A stretch of 64,000 nt of DNA. Origin: Rhynchonema sp. JSB1_4 (lineage: Eukaryota; Nematoda; Chromadorea; Monhysterida; Xyalidae). Location: contig JASAMV010006842.1 of NCBI GenBank assembly GCA_030248065.1, positions 1-64,000 of the forward strand, written 5' to 3'. How positions within the stretch are numbered: position 1 is the first letter of the stretch; every line of letters begins with the position of its first letter. Shown here piece by piece: positions 37,401 to 45,061 of the stretch. A program made the translations under genes and the position numbers. The notes below the pieces were generated by a model. It was given only the letters and a program-made list of their open reading frames with translations, did no database searches and was not told the DNA's origin.

Positions 37401-40400
37401 GTTTCGTTGATTTTCGTTTGCATTGGCGAAAATTTCGATGAACGTGTTTCGATGGTTGGCCTTGTCGACTCCGGGTCATCCAGTAACTCAGAAAGTGACA
37501 TTGTGTTGTCATCATGGTGATTACGGTTGGTAGCAAGTGCCCAACATTGGGTGCGACGCTTGGTCCCGTTAAACTCTTTTGCATTGATGATAGCGCAGTT
37601 GTTATAATTTGATGGGGCCAGGGATGCCAAAGTCGAAATAAGTTTCAACTATCGCACCGCACCATTTTGCACGATGATAGTGGCTGCACGTGACCCAGCC
37701 CAGACGGTAGTATTTCAAACGGATAGCACTTCGAATCGAAGTCTAATGATGGATATTCGCTATTTCCGATGTCACGTTCTGTTCACGTTGAATATACAAT
37801 ATTGTTTCTTCGTTTTGCAGGTGAACTTGGCGCACTTTTCGTTCGCTAACCTGCAGATCACGAGTTCGTTGCGCATGCTGTACCGAGCCAGATATCTGAT
37901 GTTGTTGGCGCACAGCGAGCGACATCCGTTGCTCGCGCAGATTGATGTGAGGATTTTTTTTTCTTGTTCTTTCTTGTTCTTTCTTGTTCTTTCTTTTTTT
38001 TTTGGGTAGTGGTTACAGTACGCCATATTTATGGTGATCGCTGGTATTTCGTGACAGTTTTGATGAGTCAATGAGTGACAGACACACAGCCAGGGTAGTA
38101 AGTACTTGGGGGGGTGGTGGTGGCGGGACCCCAAATTCATATATCTGTCGTCAACAACTTCTGAGGGCCATCTATCTATCGTCAACAAAAATCGACGCGA
38201 AAATGGTTACTTTTCGAGTCAAAATCGGTATTTTTTTCGCCCCAAATTGGCAAAAAATCGGGCGCTCCGCGCGACTTTAGTACCTCTAGGTGTACTTTCA
38301 TCAATGGTTGACTGAAAACAATAATGTGTTGCGGTCGAGGAATAATCGATCACACGTACTTGTGCGTAGTGCTGTTGGAAAAATGTGGTATGCAACCCAG
38401 ATGGAAAGTTTGTTTGCAACACCTTCTAGAAGACAGTAGACTGCACGACCGTGAATGAAATGATTTACGCCCTTCCCTTCCCTTTTCCTAATGACATGAT
38501 AGGCGGCGGTCATTTTGGTCACCATTCGCCGTATTACCGCAATGCGAACCCAAACATCGTTCAAAAATACTTACATAAAAACTACGAATAGTTCGCACTG
38601 TGCAAATGCGAACAAAAATAAGAAAAACCACCATTGTTACAGTCGAACATCGGCGTGATACTGTATGCGGTGCAGGAGTACGATCTGGCTTTGAAATTCT
38701 TGGACCATTCACTCCGTCTGCATCAGCACTACACCGGCAAATGCAGTCTCAAATCGGCGTTGATCAACCATCTGATCGCACGGGCGCACAGTTGTCGGGG
38801 CGATTTCCGCACGGCCCTCATGTATGAGCGTGAGACATGGTCGATTTATCGGAATATGGTTGGTCAATTTTGAAATGCTGGTTTTTTTTGGGTTGTTGGT
38901 TTTTTGTTTGTTTGTGTGCCCATGTGCGCTGTGAATTTGAAGGCCAATGGGAGCCCGATTTCGAAGGTGGTATGCATTCAAAATGAATAGAAAGAGAAAA
39001 TCCTCATGCTTGATTTTGTATTCTTCAACGTGTAATATTTCCCAATTCATTAGCCACAAAATAATGTTTCACCATTCTGCCAGCTGCGAAATCGAGCTCA
39101 TGTTGATTTTTACCTCTACATGGTGTGGTTTTATTCACAAATATGCTTGACTCATTTCTGTCTCAGGTGGTGGTTGTGAACATGTTTCGTCGATTGCATA
39201 AGAGACTGTAGATAATGATTGCCGGTGGTAAATGACCAGCAAACGATCAGAAAACAGTGTTTATGATACATTCGTAAACACAATGTCCATGGAATGCATC
39301 CAATCCAATCCGTCTGTTCCGGGTCCGAATTTGGCCTGGCCTTGTCCTGGAACCTTCTGTATCAATCATGTATTTCGAGATTTACTGATGGTCATTTATT
39401 TTTTGGACGACGAGAAACTTCTTCCCAGCGACTGCAGCTTTCACGGGCCATTGGTAACCACTGGCATCAGTGTAACATCAAATAGCTGACATGTAATCAG
39501 TTACATTCATGTAATCATATGACAAATGTTTCATTACATTCATGTAATCACATGACAAATGTTTCATTACATTCATGTAATCATATGACAAATGTTTCAT
39601 TACATTCATGTAATCATATGACAAATGTTTCATTACATTCATGTAATCACATGACAAATGTTTCATTACATTCATGTAATCATATGACAAATGTTTCATT
39701 ACATTCATGTAATCATATGACAAATGTTTCACAGCTGGGCGAAGCGCACGAGAAGACACGCGAGTCGAGCGAATGTCTGGTGCATCTGACGCAGCAGGCG
39801 GTGACGTTCCAGAAACGAATGAACGAAGCGTCCAAAGCGGACGCCCGCGCATCCATCTCGCATCTGTTGCCTATTCAGGTTGTTTTTTTTGGTTTTTTAT
39901 GGCTAATGCTACAGTGGTCAACTCAAGTGGTCAAATCACTTCTTCAATTCACTTTGTGGAATCGTTAACCCAAACCGAATACCATGTGCTGTTTGTCGCG
40001 CTATCTCGAGGCTGCTGTGAGTTGAGGAAGTGATTCGACCACGTGAGTTGACCACTGCAATACAGTATTGGCCTTCTTTGTGCTCGGCTGATTCTTGCGA
40101 AAGTAATTTTTCTGTATTTCATATGTTCTTTCGCTGCTTCTCTCATTGGGTGATAGTTTCGAAACGGTGTAAAGGTCAGTTGGGTGTAAAGGTCGGTGGA
40201 AAGCTCGGTCGACAGCTCAGTGTGATTGATTGATTATTTGCCAACGTTCGGTTGTCGTGGTCTCATTGTTGACTGAAGATGTCCGACAGATCTTCTGCGC
40301 ATTTGATCGGGTTACGCCACAGATCGATTGGGCTCGTGGATACGGGTCGGCTTTTGCAACGAAACAGATGTTCGACCGTGTCAGGCTCGGTGCAGCATCG

Positions 40401-41589
40401 AGGGCACACGTTTTGTATGTTTGGGTGTGCTCAGTGTGATAGACCTCGGTGTAAATTTGAAACATTCCACGCTAATAACAGGCAATGTTTCACGTTTACA
40501 CCGAGCTACGCCGACCGAGCTTTCGACCGAACTATACACCGACCTTTACGCCCAACTGACCTTTACACCGTTTCGAAAATTCCACCCATTGGCTTTGCAC
40601 TTCTGTGCACACAGCAAGCCAGTGATGTTTTATGAACGCGATAAGATGTCATATTTTTATGGCGGCCACGTGGCCAATTGGCTCATTAACACTGATGATA
40701 ATCTGGCGGACAGCTGCCCGTCTGAGGCATGACGAAATAAGAAAAATATTTTTCGTTTTTTCTTCTTTTAGATTTGTGCACATGATTTCAGATCCAACAG
40801 CCGTCGTTGAGCAGTATTCTCGAAGTGATGAACATTTTGAACGGCATCATTTTCATCAATCTGCCAAGGTGAGTTGTCATTGTTGAACATTTATTTGGGT
40901 TTCATGTGAACGAATAAGAACACACTAATTGGGTTTCGGGCCAAATAAATAACAAAAAATAGAATTATTTGGGTCTCCGGCTGTGTCCAGAGTTAGTGAT
41001 TGGATTGGAGTGCTTGTCGCTTTGCTTTCTTGAGTTCACGATAGTAAAAGGTCTCATGGCTCGTTTTTTTCACCTGCGTAAAATTTGGTTTTTAACTGTG
41101 TCGTAACTATTTTTTACGCGGGTCGTGTGAAAATTACTGTGGGACCGTAAATATCAAAACATCTTTCGTTCAATGAAAGTTATGTGACTTGGGCAGCTTC
41201 CTCCTATCCGATCCGGCCAGTATTTTGCACTGGTCTTCTGCAGTTTGATGTCCGAAACCGACTTCAATTCACTGTTATGCGACAAATCTCAATGTGCCTT
41301 CGAACTTTCTCATGACTGATGAGGACCCGGATGCATTGTGACATATAGTCTCCTGAGAGGGTCCGAAACTATATATGCAGCTTTAGACTACTCTATTATT
41401 ATAAAAATTGCTAACATTTATAAAAAAACTAAATAAAACACTGCTATACACTCCTTTTGCAGTGAGTCTGACGACGAAAAGGACAATGAACAACAACAAT
41501 CACTAAATAAGGACACCAAACTGGCCGCGTCTGAGCCGAGCCCGGATTGTAATGGACACGATGAAACATTAGTGAGCGCTCACAGCTGA
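16346..41589 (+). CDS. CLUH: CLU / CLUH (clustered mitochondria protein homolog), 31 exons, complete
   Basis: Cytosolic RNA-binding protein of the CLU family, known to bind mRNAs of nuclear-encoded mitochondrial proteins and to keep mitochondria dispersed. Exons: 16346-16507, 19400-19544, 21124-21329, 21706-21877, 22867-23010, 23282-23476, 23699-23862, 23988-24077, 24211-24292, 24689-24807, 25805-25999, 26552-26672, 27370-27569, 28645-28823, 29294-29399, 29824-30009, 31218-31434, 32352-32473, 32794-33015, 33425-33617, 34370-34552, 35329-35419, 35582-35678, 35773-35862, 36092-36197, 37210-37376, 37821-37946, 38643-38858, 39735-39878, 40792-40868, 41463-41589 (stop TGA 41587). All introns are GT-AG and every phase closes; the sum is 4644 nt (1547 aa), longer than human CLUH (about 1300) mainly through low-complexity inserts. 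Landmarks match CLUH in order: [78 protein letters not shown]. The start is the first in-frame ATG after the TATA-like box; an in-frame ATG at 16415 is the alternative. Exon 6 donor and exon 21 acceptor are the least certain. Confidence 0.95.
16679..17597. mobile_element. hAT-like MITE, motif GGTACAGTAGGTATCCCCCC
   Basis: TIR CAGTGTTGGAGGT and inverse, perfect 8-bp duplication GTCATAAT. GGTACAGTAGGTATCCCCCC occurs about four times at the left and twice at the right. GC palindrome CGCGCGCTGCGCGCG at 16926-16940. Another element is inserted at 17053-17499. Confidence 0.9.
17053..17499. mobile_element. Nested element with TIR TACCGTAAAAACCTAAATA
   Basis: Perfect 19-bp terminal repeats, G tracts with repeated GGGGGGCTCTATTCCGG or GGGGGGCTGTATTACGG motifs on both sides of an AT-rich core. 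Confidence 0.8.
17816..18195. mobile_element. hAT-like MITE, motif GGTACACTAATTTCCCC
   Basis: TIR C(A/T)GTGTAGTTCCTGG shared with 6078-6468 and a perfect 8-bp duplication AGTCACTG. The inner motif is GGTACACTAATTTCCCC in nearly all copies at both ends. Confidence 0.9.
18408..18794. mobile_element. hAT-like MITE, motif GGGTATCTYGRGT
   Basis: TIR CACTGTAGTGGCTGG / CAGTGTGGTGGCAGG, perfect 8-bp duplication GCTGGGGG, GC palindrome at 18556-18570. A second copy in opposite orientation is 31826-32247. Confidence 0.88.
19194..19369. mobile_element. MITE with TA target, TIR TACTCYRRCAATTCTTTTGG
   Basis: About 70-bp inverted arms (TTGCCTGATCCGTAAAGC inside) flanked by TA. In CLUH intron 1. Confidence 0.75.
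21124..23010 (+). other. CLUH: CLUH exons 3-5: CLU N-terminal (ubiquitin-like) domain
   Basis: Residues about 154-276. Exon 4 carries [26 protein letters not shown] and LDHF, and exon 5 [20 protein letters not shown], the diagnostic CLU_N blocks. Exon 4 ends in phase 1 and exon 5 restores a Glu codon. Confidence 0.95.
21352..21485. repeat. Inverted repeat CTTGGTGATCGGATC
   Basis: Near-identical inverted arms in CLUH intron 3. The arm sequence also occurs once near 497-511. Confidence 0.5.
23282..24077 (+). other. CLUH: CLUH exons 6-8: region between CLU_N and CLU domain
   Basis: Residues about 277-426. Exon 6 encodes [18 protein letters not shown] and [14 protein letters not shown]; exon 7 encodes [19 protein letters not shown]; exon 8 encodes [12 protein letters not shown]. 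All align with CLUH in order. The exon 6 donor (GTCGGA) departs from consensus. The exon 7 acceptor lies 10 to 20 nt from a C-rich MITE fragment. Confidence 0.92.
23529..23690. mobile_element. Partial hAT-like MITE, motif GGTACGCTATC
   Basis: Starts CAGTGTGCTTCTGGGGG, with GGTACGCTATCTCCCAC-type repeats and TTTTGCCTAAAATGGCC. The right terminus is missing, and the remnant runs up to the CLUH exon 7 acceptor. Confidence 0.6.
24985..25750. mobile_element. hAT-like MITE (CAGTGGCGGATTCAGG), host of a nested MITE
   Basis: Termini CAGTGGCGGATTCAGG and CCTGGATCCGCCCTTG, 8-bp duplication CTCTCTGC / CTCGCTGC (one mismatch). GC palindrome at 25096-25114. In CLUH intron 10. Confidence 0.8.
25297..25713. 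mobile_element. hAT-like MITE, motif GGTATGGGAAATTTTT
   Basis: TIR CAGTGGTGTCGTTG and inverse, perfect 8-bp duplication GGGGCATG. AAATTTCCCATACC repeated four times at the left and once at the right. Nested inside 24985-25750. Confidence 0.88.
27758..28425. mobile_element. hAT-like MITE, 8-bp duplication GTCATCAC
   Basis: Termini CAGTGGTTAATAAA...AAAAACCACTG with perfect GTCATCAC on both sides, A/T-run subtermini. CLUH intron 13. Confidence 0.85.
28645..29399 (+). other. CLUH: CLUH exons 14-15: [18 protein letters not shown] block
   Basis: Residues about 666-760. Exon 14 carries [20 protein letters not shown] and [15 protein letters not shown]; exon 15 continues with [15 protein letters not shown]. 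The junction splits a Glu codon (phase 2). The exon 15 acceptor follows a copy of the dispersed GGAGTGTATAGCAG repeat. Confidence 0.93.
29180..29275. repeat. Dispersed repeat GGAGTGTATAGCAG / AGTTTCGGACC
   Basis: About 85 bp. Inverse copy at 41355-41457 (nearly identical, one about 18-bp indel), diverged copy at 33270-33375. All three lie just before a CLUH exon. Confidence 0.75.
30170..30502. mobile_element. hAT-like MITE, motif GGTACAGTAGGTAGGT
   Basis: Termini CACTGGTGTAGCTGGG and CTGGGTAGCTTCACCACTG, perfect 8-bp duplication CTGTTGTG. Motif three times left and twice right, GC palindrome 30338-30352. CLUH intron 16. Confidence 0.9.
30650..31159. mobile_element. Foldback MITE, TTAA target site
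   Basis: Arms of about 190 bp starting AGGGGCCGCGACATCATTAT, TTAA directly outside both ends (30646-30649, 31160-31163). Same end type as 13647-15388, different arms. Confidence 0.85.
31826..32247. mobile_element. hAT-like MITE, second copy of the 18408-18794 family
   Basis: Inverted relative to the first copy, 8-bp duplication GTGGGGGA / GTGGAGGA (one mismatch), GC palindrome 32050-32066. CLUH intron 17. Confidence 0.85.
33270..33375. repeat. Diverged copy of the GGAGTGTATAGCAG repeat
   Basis: GGAGTGTGTGGCAGTGTTTC to AGTTTCGGACC, 50 nt before CLUH exon 20. Confidence 0.65.
33880..34065. repeat. Inverted repeat around TGAAAACNGGYCGAAGCG
   Basis: GTCTGTGAAAACTGGCCGAA at the left and the inverse of CGTGTGTGAAAACGGGTCGA at the right. 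Single arms also near 24391 and 26096, all in CLUH introns. Confidence 0.55.
34156..34232 (-). mobile_element. Non-LTR element 3' tail with (TAAC)n
   Basis: Inverse of 61100-61168: TATTATTGAGYTGGTGCCGA, CGCAATAAACTAACTAAC. A simple-repeat tail is typical of LINE or SINE 3' ends. Confidence 0.55.
34577..34803. mobile_element. PIF/Harbinger-like MITE copy
   Basis: Full-length copy of the 10332-10557 family in CLUH intron 21, starting 24 nt after the exon 21 donor. Confidence 0.85.
35183..35270. mobile_element. Half of a Tc1/mariner-like MITE
   Basis: One arm of the 63263-63497 family (AATTCGCTGCCGCACAGTA, GAAACATTCGG), the other arm deleted. Lies 59 nt before CLUH exon 22. Confidence 0.7.
36611..37126. 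mobile_element. hAT-like MITE, 8-bp duplication ACCGCAAC
   Basis: CAGGGTTGGGCAAAA...TTTTGCCCAACCCTG with perfect ACCGCAAC at 36603-36610 and 37127-37134. CLUH intron 25. Confidence 0.92.
37962..38003. repeat. 10-bp tandem repeat TTCTTGTTCT
   Basis: About 3.5 copies then a T run, in CLUH intron 27 just after the exon 27 donor. Confidence 0.85.
38095..38300. mobile_element. Partial element, motif ATCTRTCGTCAACAA
   Basis: G tract, two ATCTRTCGTCAACAA repeats, AT-rich core and GC palindrome 38259-38273, as in the hAT-like MITEs, but no right terminus found. Confidence 0.45.
38937..39130. mobile_element. MITE copy, AGGCAAMCNACRYCAACACG family (diverged)
   Basis: Shares GAGCCCGATTTCG, AATAGAAAGAGAAAATC and the AATGTTTCACCATTC core with 3589-3775. 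CLUH intron 28. Confidence 0.65.
39484..39734. repeat. 33-bp minisatellite, about 7.5 copies, abutting CLUH exon 29
   Basis: Unit contains CATTCATGTAATCATATGAC then AAATGTTTCATTA, with only T/C variation at one site. The last unit runs into CACAG, the exon 29 acceptor. Open in one frame on each strand because 33 is a multiple of three. Confidence 0.92.
40148..40587. mobile_element. PIF/Harbinger-like MITE split by a LINE insertion
   Basis: Family of 10332-10557, target duplication ATT on both sides. Interrupted between 40226 and 40430 by a LINE 3' fragment. Confidence 0.88.
40227..40429 (-). mobile_element. 5'-truncated Jockey-like LINE 3' end
   Basis: On the minus strand it encodes [18 protein letters not shown] then [15 protein letters not shown] and stop, the Cys/His terminal segment typical of Jockey-clade ORF2. 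Ends with an (AATC)n-like tail. Flanked by the 11-bp duplication CTCAGTGTGAT (40216-40226, 40430-40440). Confidence 0.85.
41355..41457. repeat. Dispersed repeat copy at CLUH exon 31 acceptor
   Basis: Inverse copy of 29180-29275. Its end ACACTCCTTTT supplies the pyrimidine tract of the exon 31 acceptor (41463). Confidence 0.75.
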
Positions 41590-42685
41590 CATTCTGTGCC
41601 TAGCTAGATACATTGATCGGTAATTGATTGTGTAGGAATCTCGAGCTGTATATGTTATTATTGTTGTGTTATTATTCAATTGTTTTCACTCTCTGACGTT
41701 GCGCGAAGAAATGTGTACTTACTACGGAATGTTGAGTCCATTTTCTTGTGTTGATTTTACACTTCAGATCAATTTTTTCATCATCTGTGTTCCGGAACAG
41801 TGGTTCAGAGTCAGACGGCGGTTTTTAGGCTGGACGGAACCCTCGTCTCTAAGCCACTCTTGGGGATGGTCTATCATTATTCGTTACTATCGATCGGTAG
41901 ATTCTTTCAGCTAATTTTGGCTAGCCCTTCCTGTAAAACTACAGTCTTCTCTGTTGTGTCCTTTGATGATTGCTGCCATGCCAGTGCACTGTTGCTACAC
42001 AAAACAATGCTGCTATAATTTGTATGTCCTGCTCTGCTGTGTTTTGCGTGTACCTTAGTCAATTCGTGTTAACTACTGCTAAACACTACCGATTTTGTTT
42101 TGTATACTTGTGTCCCATCATGCTACCGTGTGCGCTAACAACAACGGAAACACTACCGTTGTTATTACAATTGTTGTTGTTGTTTTTTCGCATACTGTAA
42201 ACGGTGCCCTATTAATATGCTTGGTTTCGTGCAACGATATTTCCAACAGCAGGTGTTTTTGTATAGAATTATGGTAGTTGATAGAGATAGATCTTAGTCG
42301 AGACGAGGCTCGGCTCAGCAACCGTAATCGTACCATATCAGATCACACGAAAATAACTTGGAATGCTAAACCTTGACCGGACCGACTTAGATGAATAGTT
42401 TTCAGTGTGGAGCTTGGTCTGACAAAATCACTGTGCCTTTCGGAACAAACTATGAGCTAACCATTGGATTATAGATATTATACGAAATACTGTTGTTGTC
42501 TGCATTGGCTGGGACATTGGTCGGACACTACGCAATTGTCCAACAATGTCCGAGCCAGGTCTGCCTGCAGACAACAATTGTGTGCGTAAAATTATGCCGA
42601 TTGATCTCTTGTGTCATCTATTCTTATTGTGACTTGAAATACACGACCTTTTAGTGCAATCTTCATTGTGTTCATTGGCTTTTTT

Positions 42686-42691
42686 AATAAA
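42686..42691 (+). terminator. Candidate CLUH polyadenylation signal
   Basis: AATAAA in the AT-rich region about 1.1 kb past the CLUH stop, the first I noticed on this strand. Assigned by position only. Confidence 0.35.
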
Positions 42692-44443
42692 CTCTTGATA
42701 CAGATTTTGATTATTTTGCGTCAGATACTATTATTATATTTGATTTTGATGTTTTTATTGTGGTAGTTGTTGTTGGTTGCTTGTAGTCCTAGTAGGCTAG
42801 TCCATTATGCTGCCGTTATTACTTATAGTTCCTTGATTTCTGACGTGCGCGTTGATATTTTTTTGTTCGTTAGCAATATATTTCTGCACCACATGTTTTT
42901 TGTTTGTTATTGTAAACGTGTAGTTTTTTTGTGCCTGTAGCCATAATGGATGATACCGTTTGTTTTTTTTGAAATTTGTTTTTTGTTTTTGACATTTCTA
43001 ATTCGTCACCCGTGCGATCAATATGTTTTCGCACATTCACGCAGTCTAGGCTCAACACCCATGTACTGGTTTGTACAAAGATTCAATATAATATTATTGG
43101 TCCCCAAATCTATTATGCACCTTTGGTCAATTATGGTGTTTTTCCCGTATTGAAAGAGCCCTGGCATTTTGTTGAATTGTATATTGAATGAATTTTTTAA
43201 GCTTGAGTTTACGCCAGTTTTTGAAGCAATTTTCTACACATTGTAGCCGATATTGTTATTGATAGCTAACCATTTCGTTTAGGCATTAGGTTTATTCAAT
43301 TTCACGTTACTTGTTGTTATGGGTAGTTTTGTATAGTTTGTATAGTTTTTTTGTTGTTTACGACGATAATTATCACATTATCGAGCATTAAATTGAATTC
43401 AAATGTTACTTTTTATTGTCTCACAAAGTTCAAGTACTTTTTTGGCAGTTTCTTGCTCAACACTCACAACAATTTCGTTAGCCGCAAAACGTGTACACAA
43501 ATTTAGCTCCCAACTGCTGTTGTTACTGTATTCTCGTTAGAATTATATTCTTTTTCCCATGTTTTTTTGAAACTTTGATTTTATCCTGTTCTTTTTTATT
43601 AGTTTTGTTGCTTTTCTACTGCACTGATCATTCATTCTGTTACCATTGTTGTTTTGCTGTGTTAGATAATAATTTGCTAGCACTGTCATGAATCAGATAA
43701 TCGTCTGCTAGATTTCTTTGCAGTAATTTTCTATTCTTTCATTGCGGTTAGTACCGGTAGCCATATCTGCGAACTGTGGTCGCACGATCTGAGAAAATGG
43801 TTTCGGCATCAAAAATTGCAAATAAAAAAACTATTTGCGTGCCCCAAAATTTTCTTGGATGGTGGTTGCACCAGTTTTTGAACTCGGTTTCCCAAATGAT
43901 TAATTACCATTGTCATATTTCACATTTGCACTATATTCTGTTGGTCCCAATGTTCAACTCACACTTTTGTTCGCTGTTATTTTCTCGCGAAAAAAAATCA
44001 TGGAGATACTATTCTTTTCATATTTTGATTGTTTTCGAAGGAAATGATCAAATTTCGTGGGAAAAGGGAATAAAGATAAGTTGAGGATTTCAAAACGACA
44101 ATATTTTATCAGAATATGAATATTTTCAGCAAGAAAGATACAATACGTATTATATGTACATGATTTTCGCCATAATTTTTTGTTTCCCAAAACACAGTAA
44201 TGATCACAGCGTGGCTGGCAAAATGATGAGTTGCACAGGTTGTATACCCAGGAGAGTCAGTCGCACATGTAAGTTTCGATCGCACTAAACGTGATAAAAA
44301 TGATAAATTATAGGTCATCATGTGCAATAACGAAATAACAACACGATATGTATCACGGAGCACTAGCAAGTAAATTGGTAGGTAAATATGGTAATCTCGA
44401 TCGACTTTTCACAAAGAAATCAGAAAACTGTTTCGCGGAAAAA

Positions 44444-44449
44444 TTTATT
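44444..44449 (-). terminator. Candidate ATP7 polyadenylation signal
   Basis: AATAAA on the minus strand about 0.6 kb past the ATP7 stop. If used, the 3' UTR would include the MITE at 44513-44921. By position only. Confidence 0.25.
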
Positions 44450-44512
44450 TTGATCAGTCGAATGCACACATGGGCGTTCAGACGCTGAAATGTAAGACAA
44501 CGAGATTGAAGG

Positions 44513-44921
44513 CATGTCGTTGGGAAATCAGAAAGTCAGGATACTGGATACCCAAATCCAAAATTTTCGGGAACCGGATACCCAAAATAAAAAATCTCGG
44601 ATACCACATACCAGTGGGCTGCCCCCTGATAATAAAAAATCTCGAATACCCAGTGGGCTGTTTCAAAAAAGGCGGATTTTTTGGAGGAAAACTTAGCAAA
44701 ATCGGTGTTGGAAGCGTAAAAATGATCATTTCGGGCGTCAGCGAGCGATTCTGAGAATTTAGGAAGAAAAAAATGGTCGATTTCGACGGTTTTCGAAAAG
44801 ATTTTAGGGCAGGATGCCCCTGGACAAAAGGTCAGGATACCGGATACCTCTGGGTGAAAACATCAAGCTACCGGATACGGGACACCAGGGGGTAACCCCC
44901 TTCCCCCCAACGACACCACTG
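44513..44921. mobile_element. hAT-like MITE, motif GGATACCGGATACC
   Basis: CAGTGGTGTCGTTGGG family with a damaged left terminus. Repeats of GGATACC with AAAAATCTCGGATACC variants, ending CCAACGACACCACTG. Confidence 0.75.
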
Positions 44922-45061
44922 ATGCCACATGAGAACAGCTCATTACATTCCCATCGTGAAACATCAGTCAGGCACGATCACAAAATTTTCATGTATACCG
45001 GCCGTTGTGTTAGGTCAACCATACCACAATAATGACCACAGCCTGGTCCGTGAACCCATAT

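Larger units (their letters stand above)
36092..38858 (+). other. CLUH: CLUH exons 25-28: TPR repeats
   Basis: Residues about 1228-1432. Helical repeat blocks typical of the CLU TPR region: [17 protein letters not shown] (25), [20 protein letters not shown] and [18 protein letters not shown] (26), [20 protein letters not shown] (27), [20 protein letters not shown] and [17 protein letters not shown] (28). Presumed protein-protein or RNA-binding surface by family knowledge. Confidence 0.93.
39735..41589 (+). other. CLUH: CLUH exons 29-31: C-terminus
   Basis: Residues about 1433-1547. Exon 29 starts [20 protein letters not shown], exon 30 encodes [19 protein letters not shown], and exon 31 a short acidic Gln/Ser-rich tail ending in TGA. 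The exon 30 to 31 junction splits a Ser codon. The exon 29 acceptor is the last repeat of a 33-bp minisatellite, and the exon 31 acceptor directly follows a dispersed repeat. Confidence 0.92.
41590..45061. other. Convergent intergenic / 3' UTR region
   Basis: 3.5 kb between the two stop codons, AT-rich with many T runs and no conserved reading frame. It contains the CLUH polyA candidate and, at 44513-44921, a CAGTGGTGTCGTTGG-type element. Nothing else recognised. Confidence 0.6.

Noticed and set aside
39484..39734. Regular 33-bp repeats resembling a CRISPR array
   Set aside because: No unique spacers (direct tandem array), located in an animal intron.
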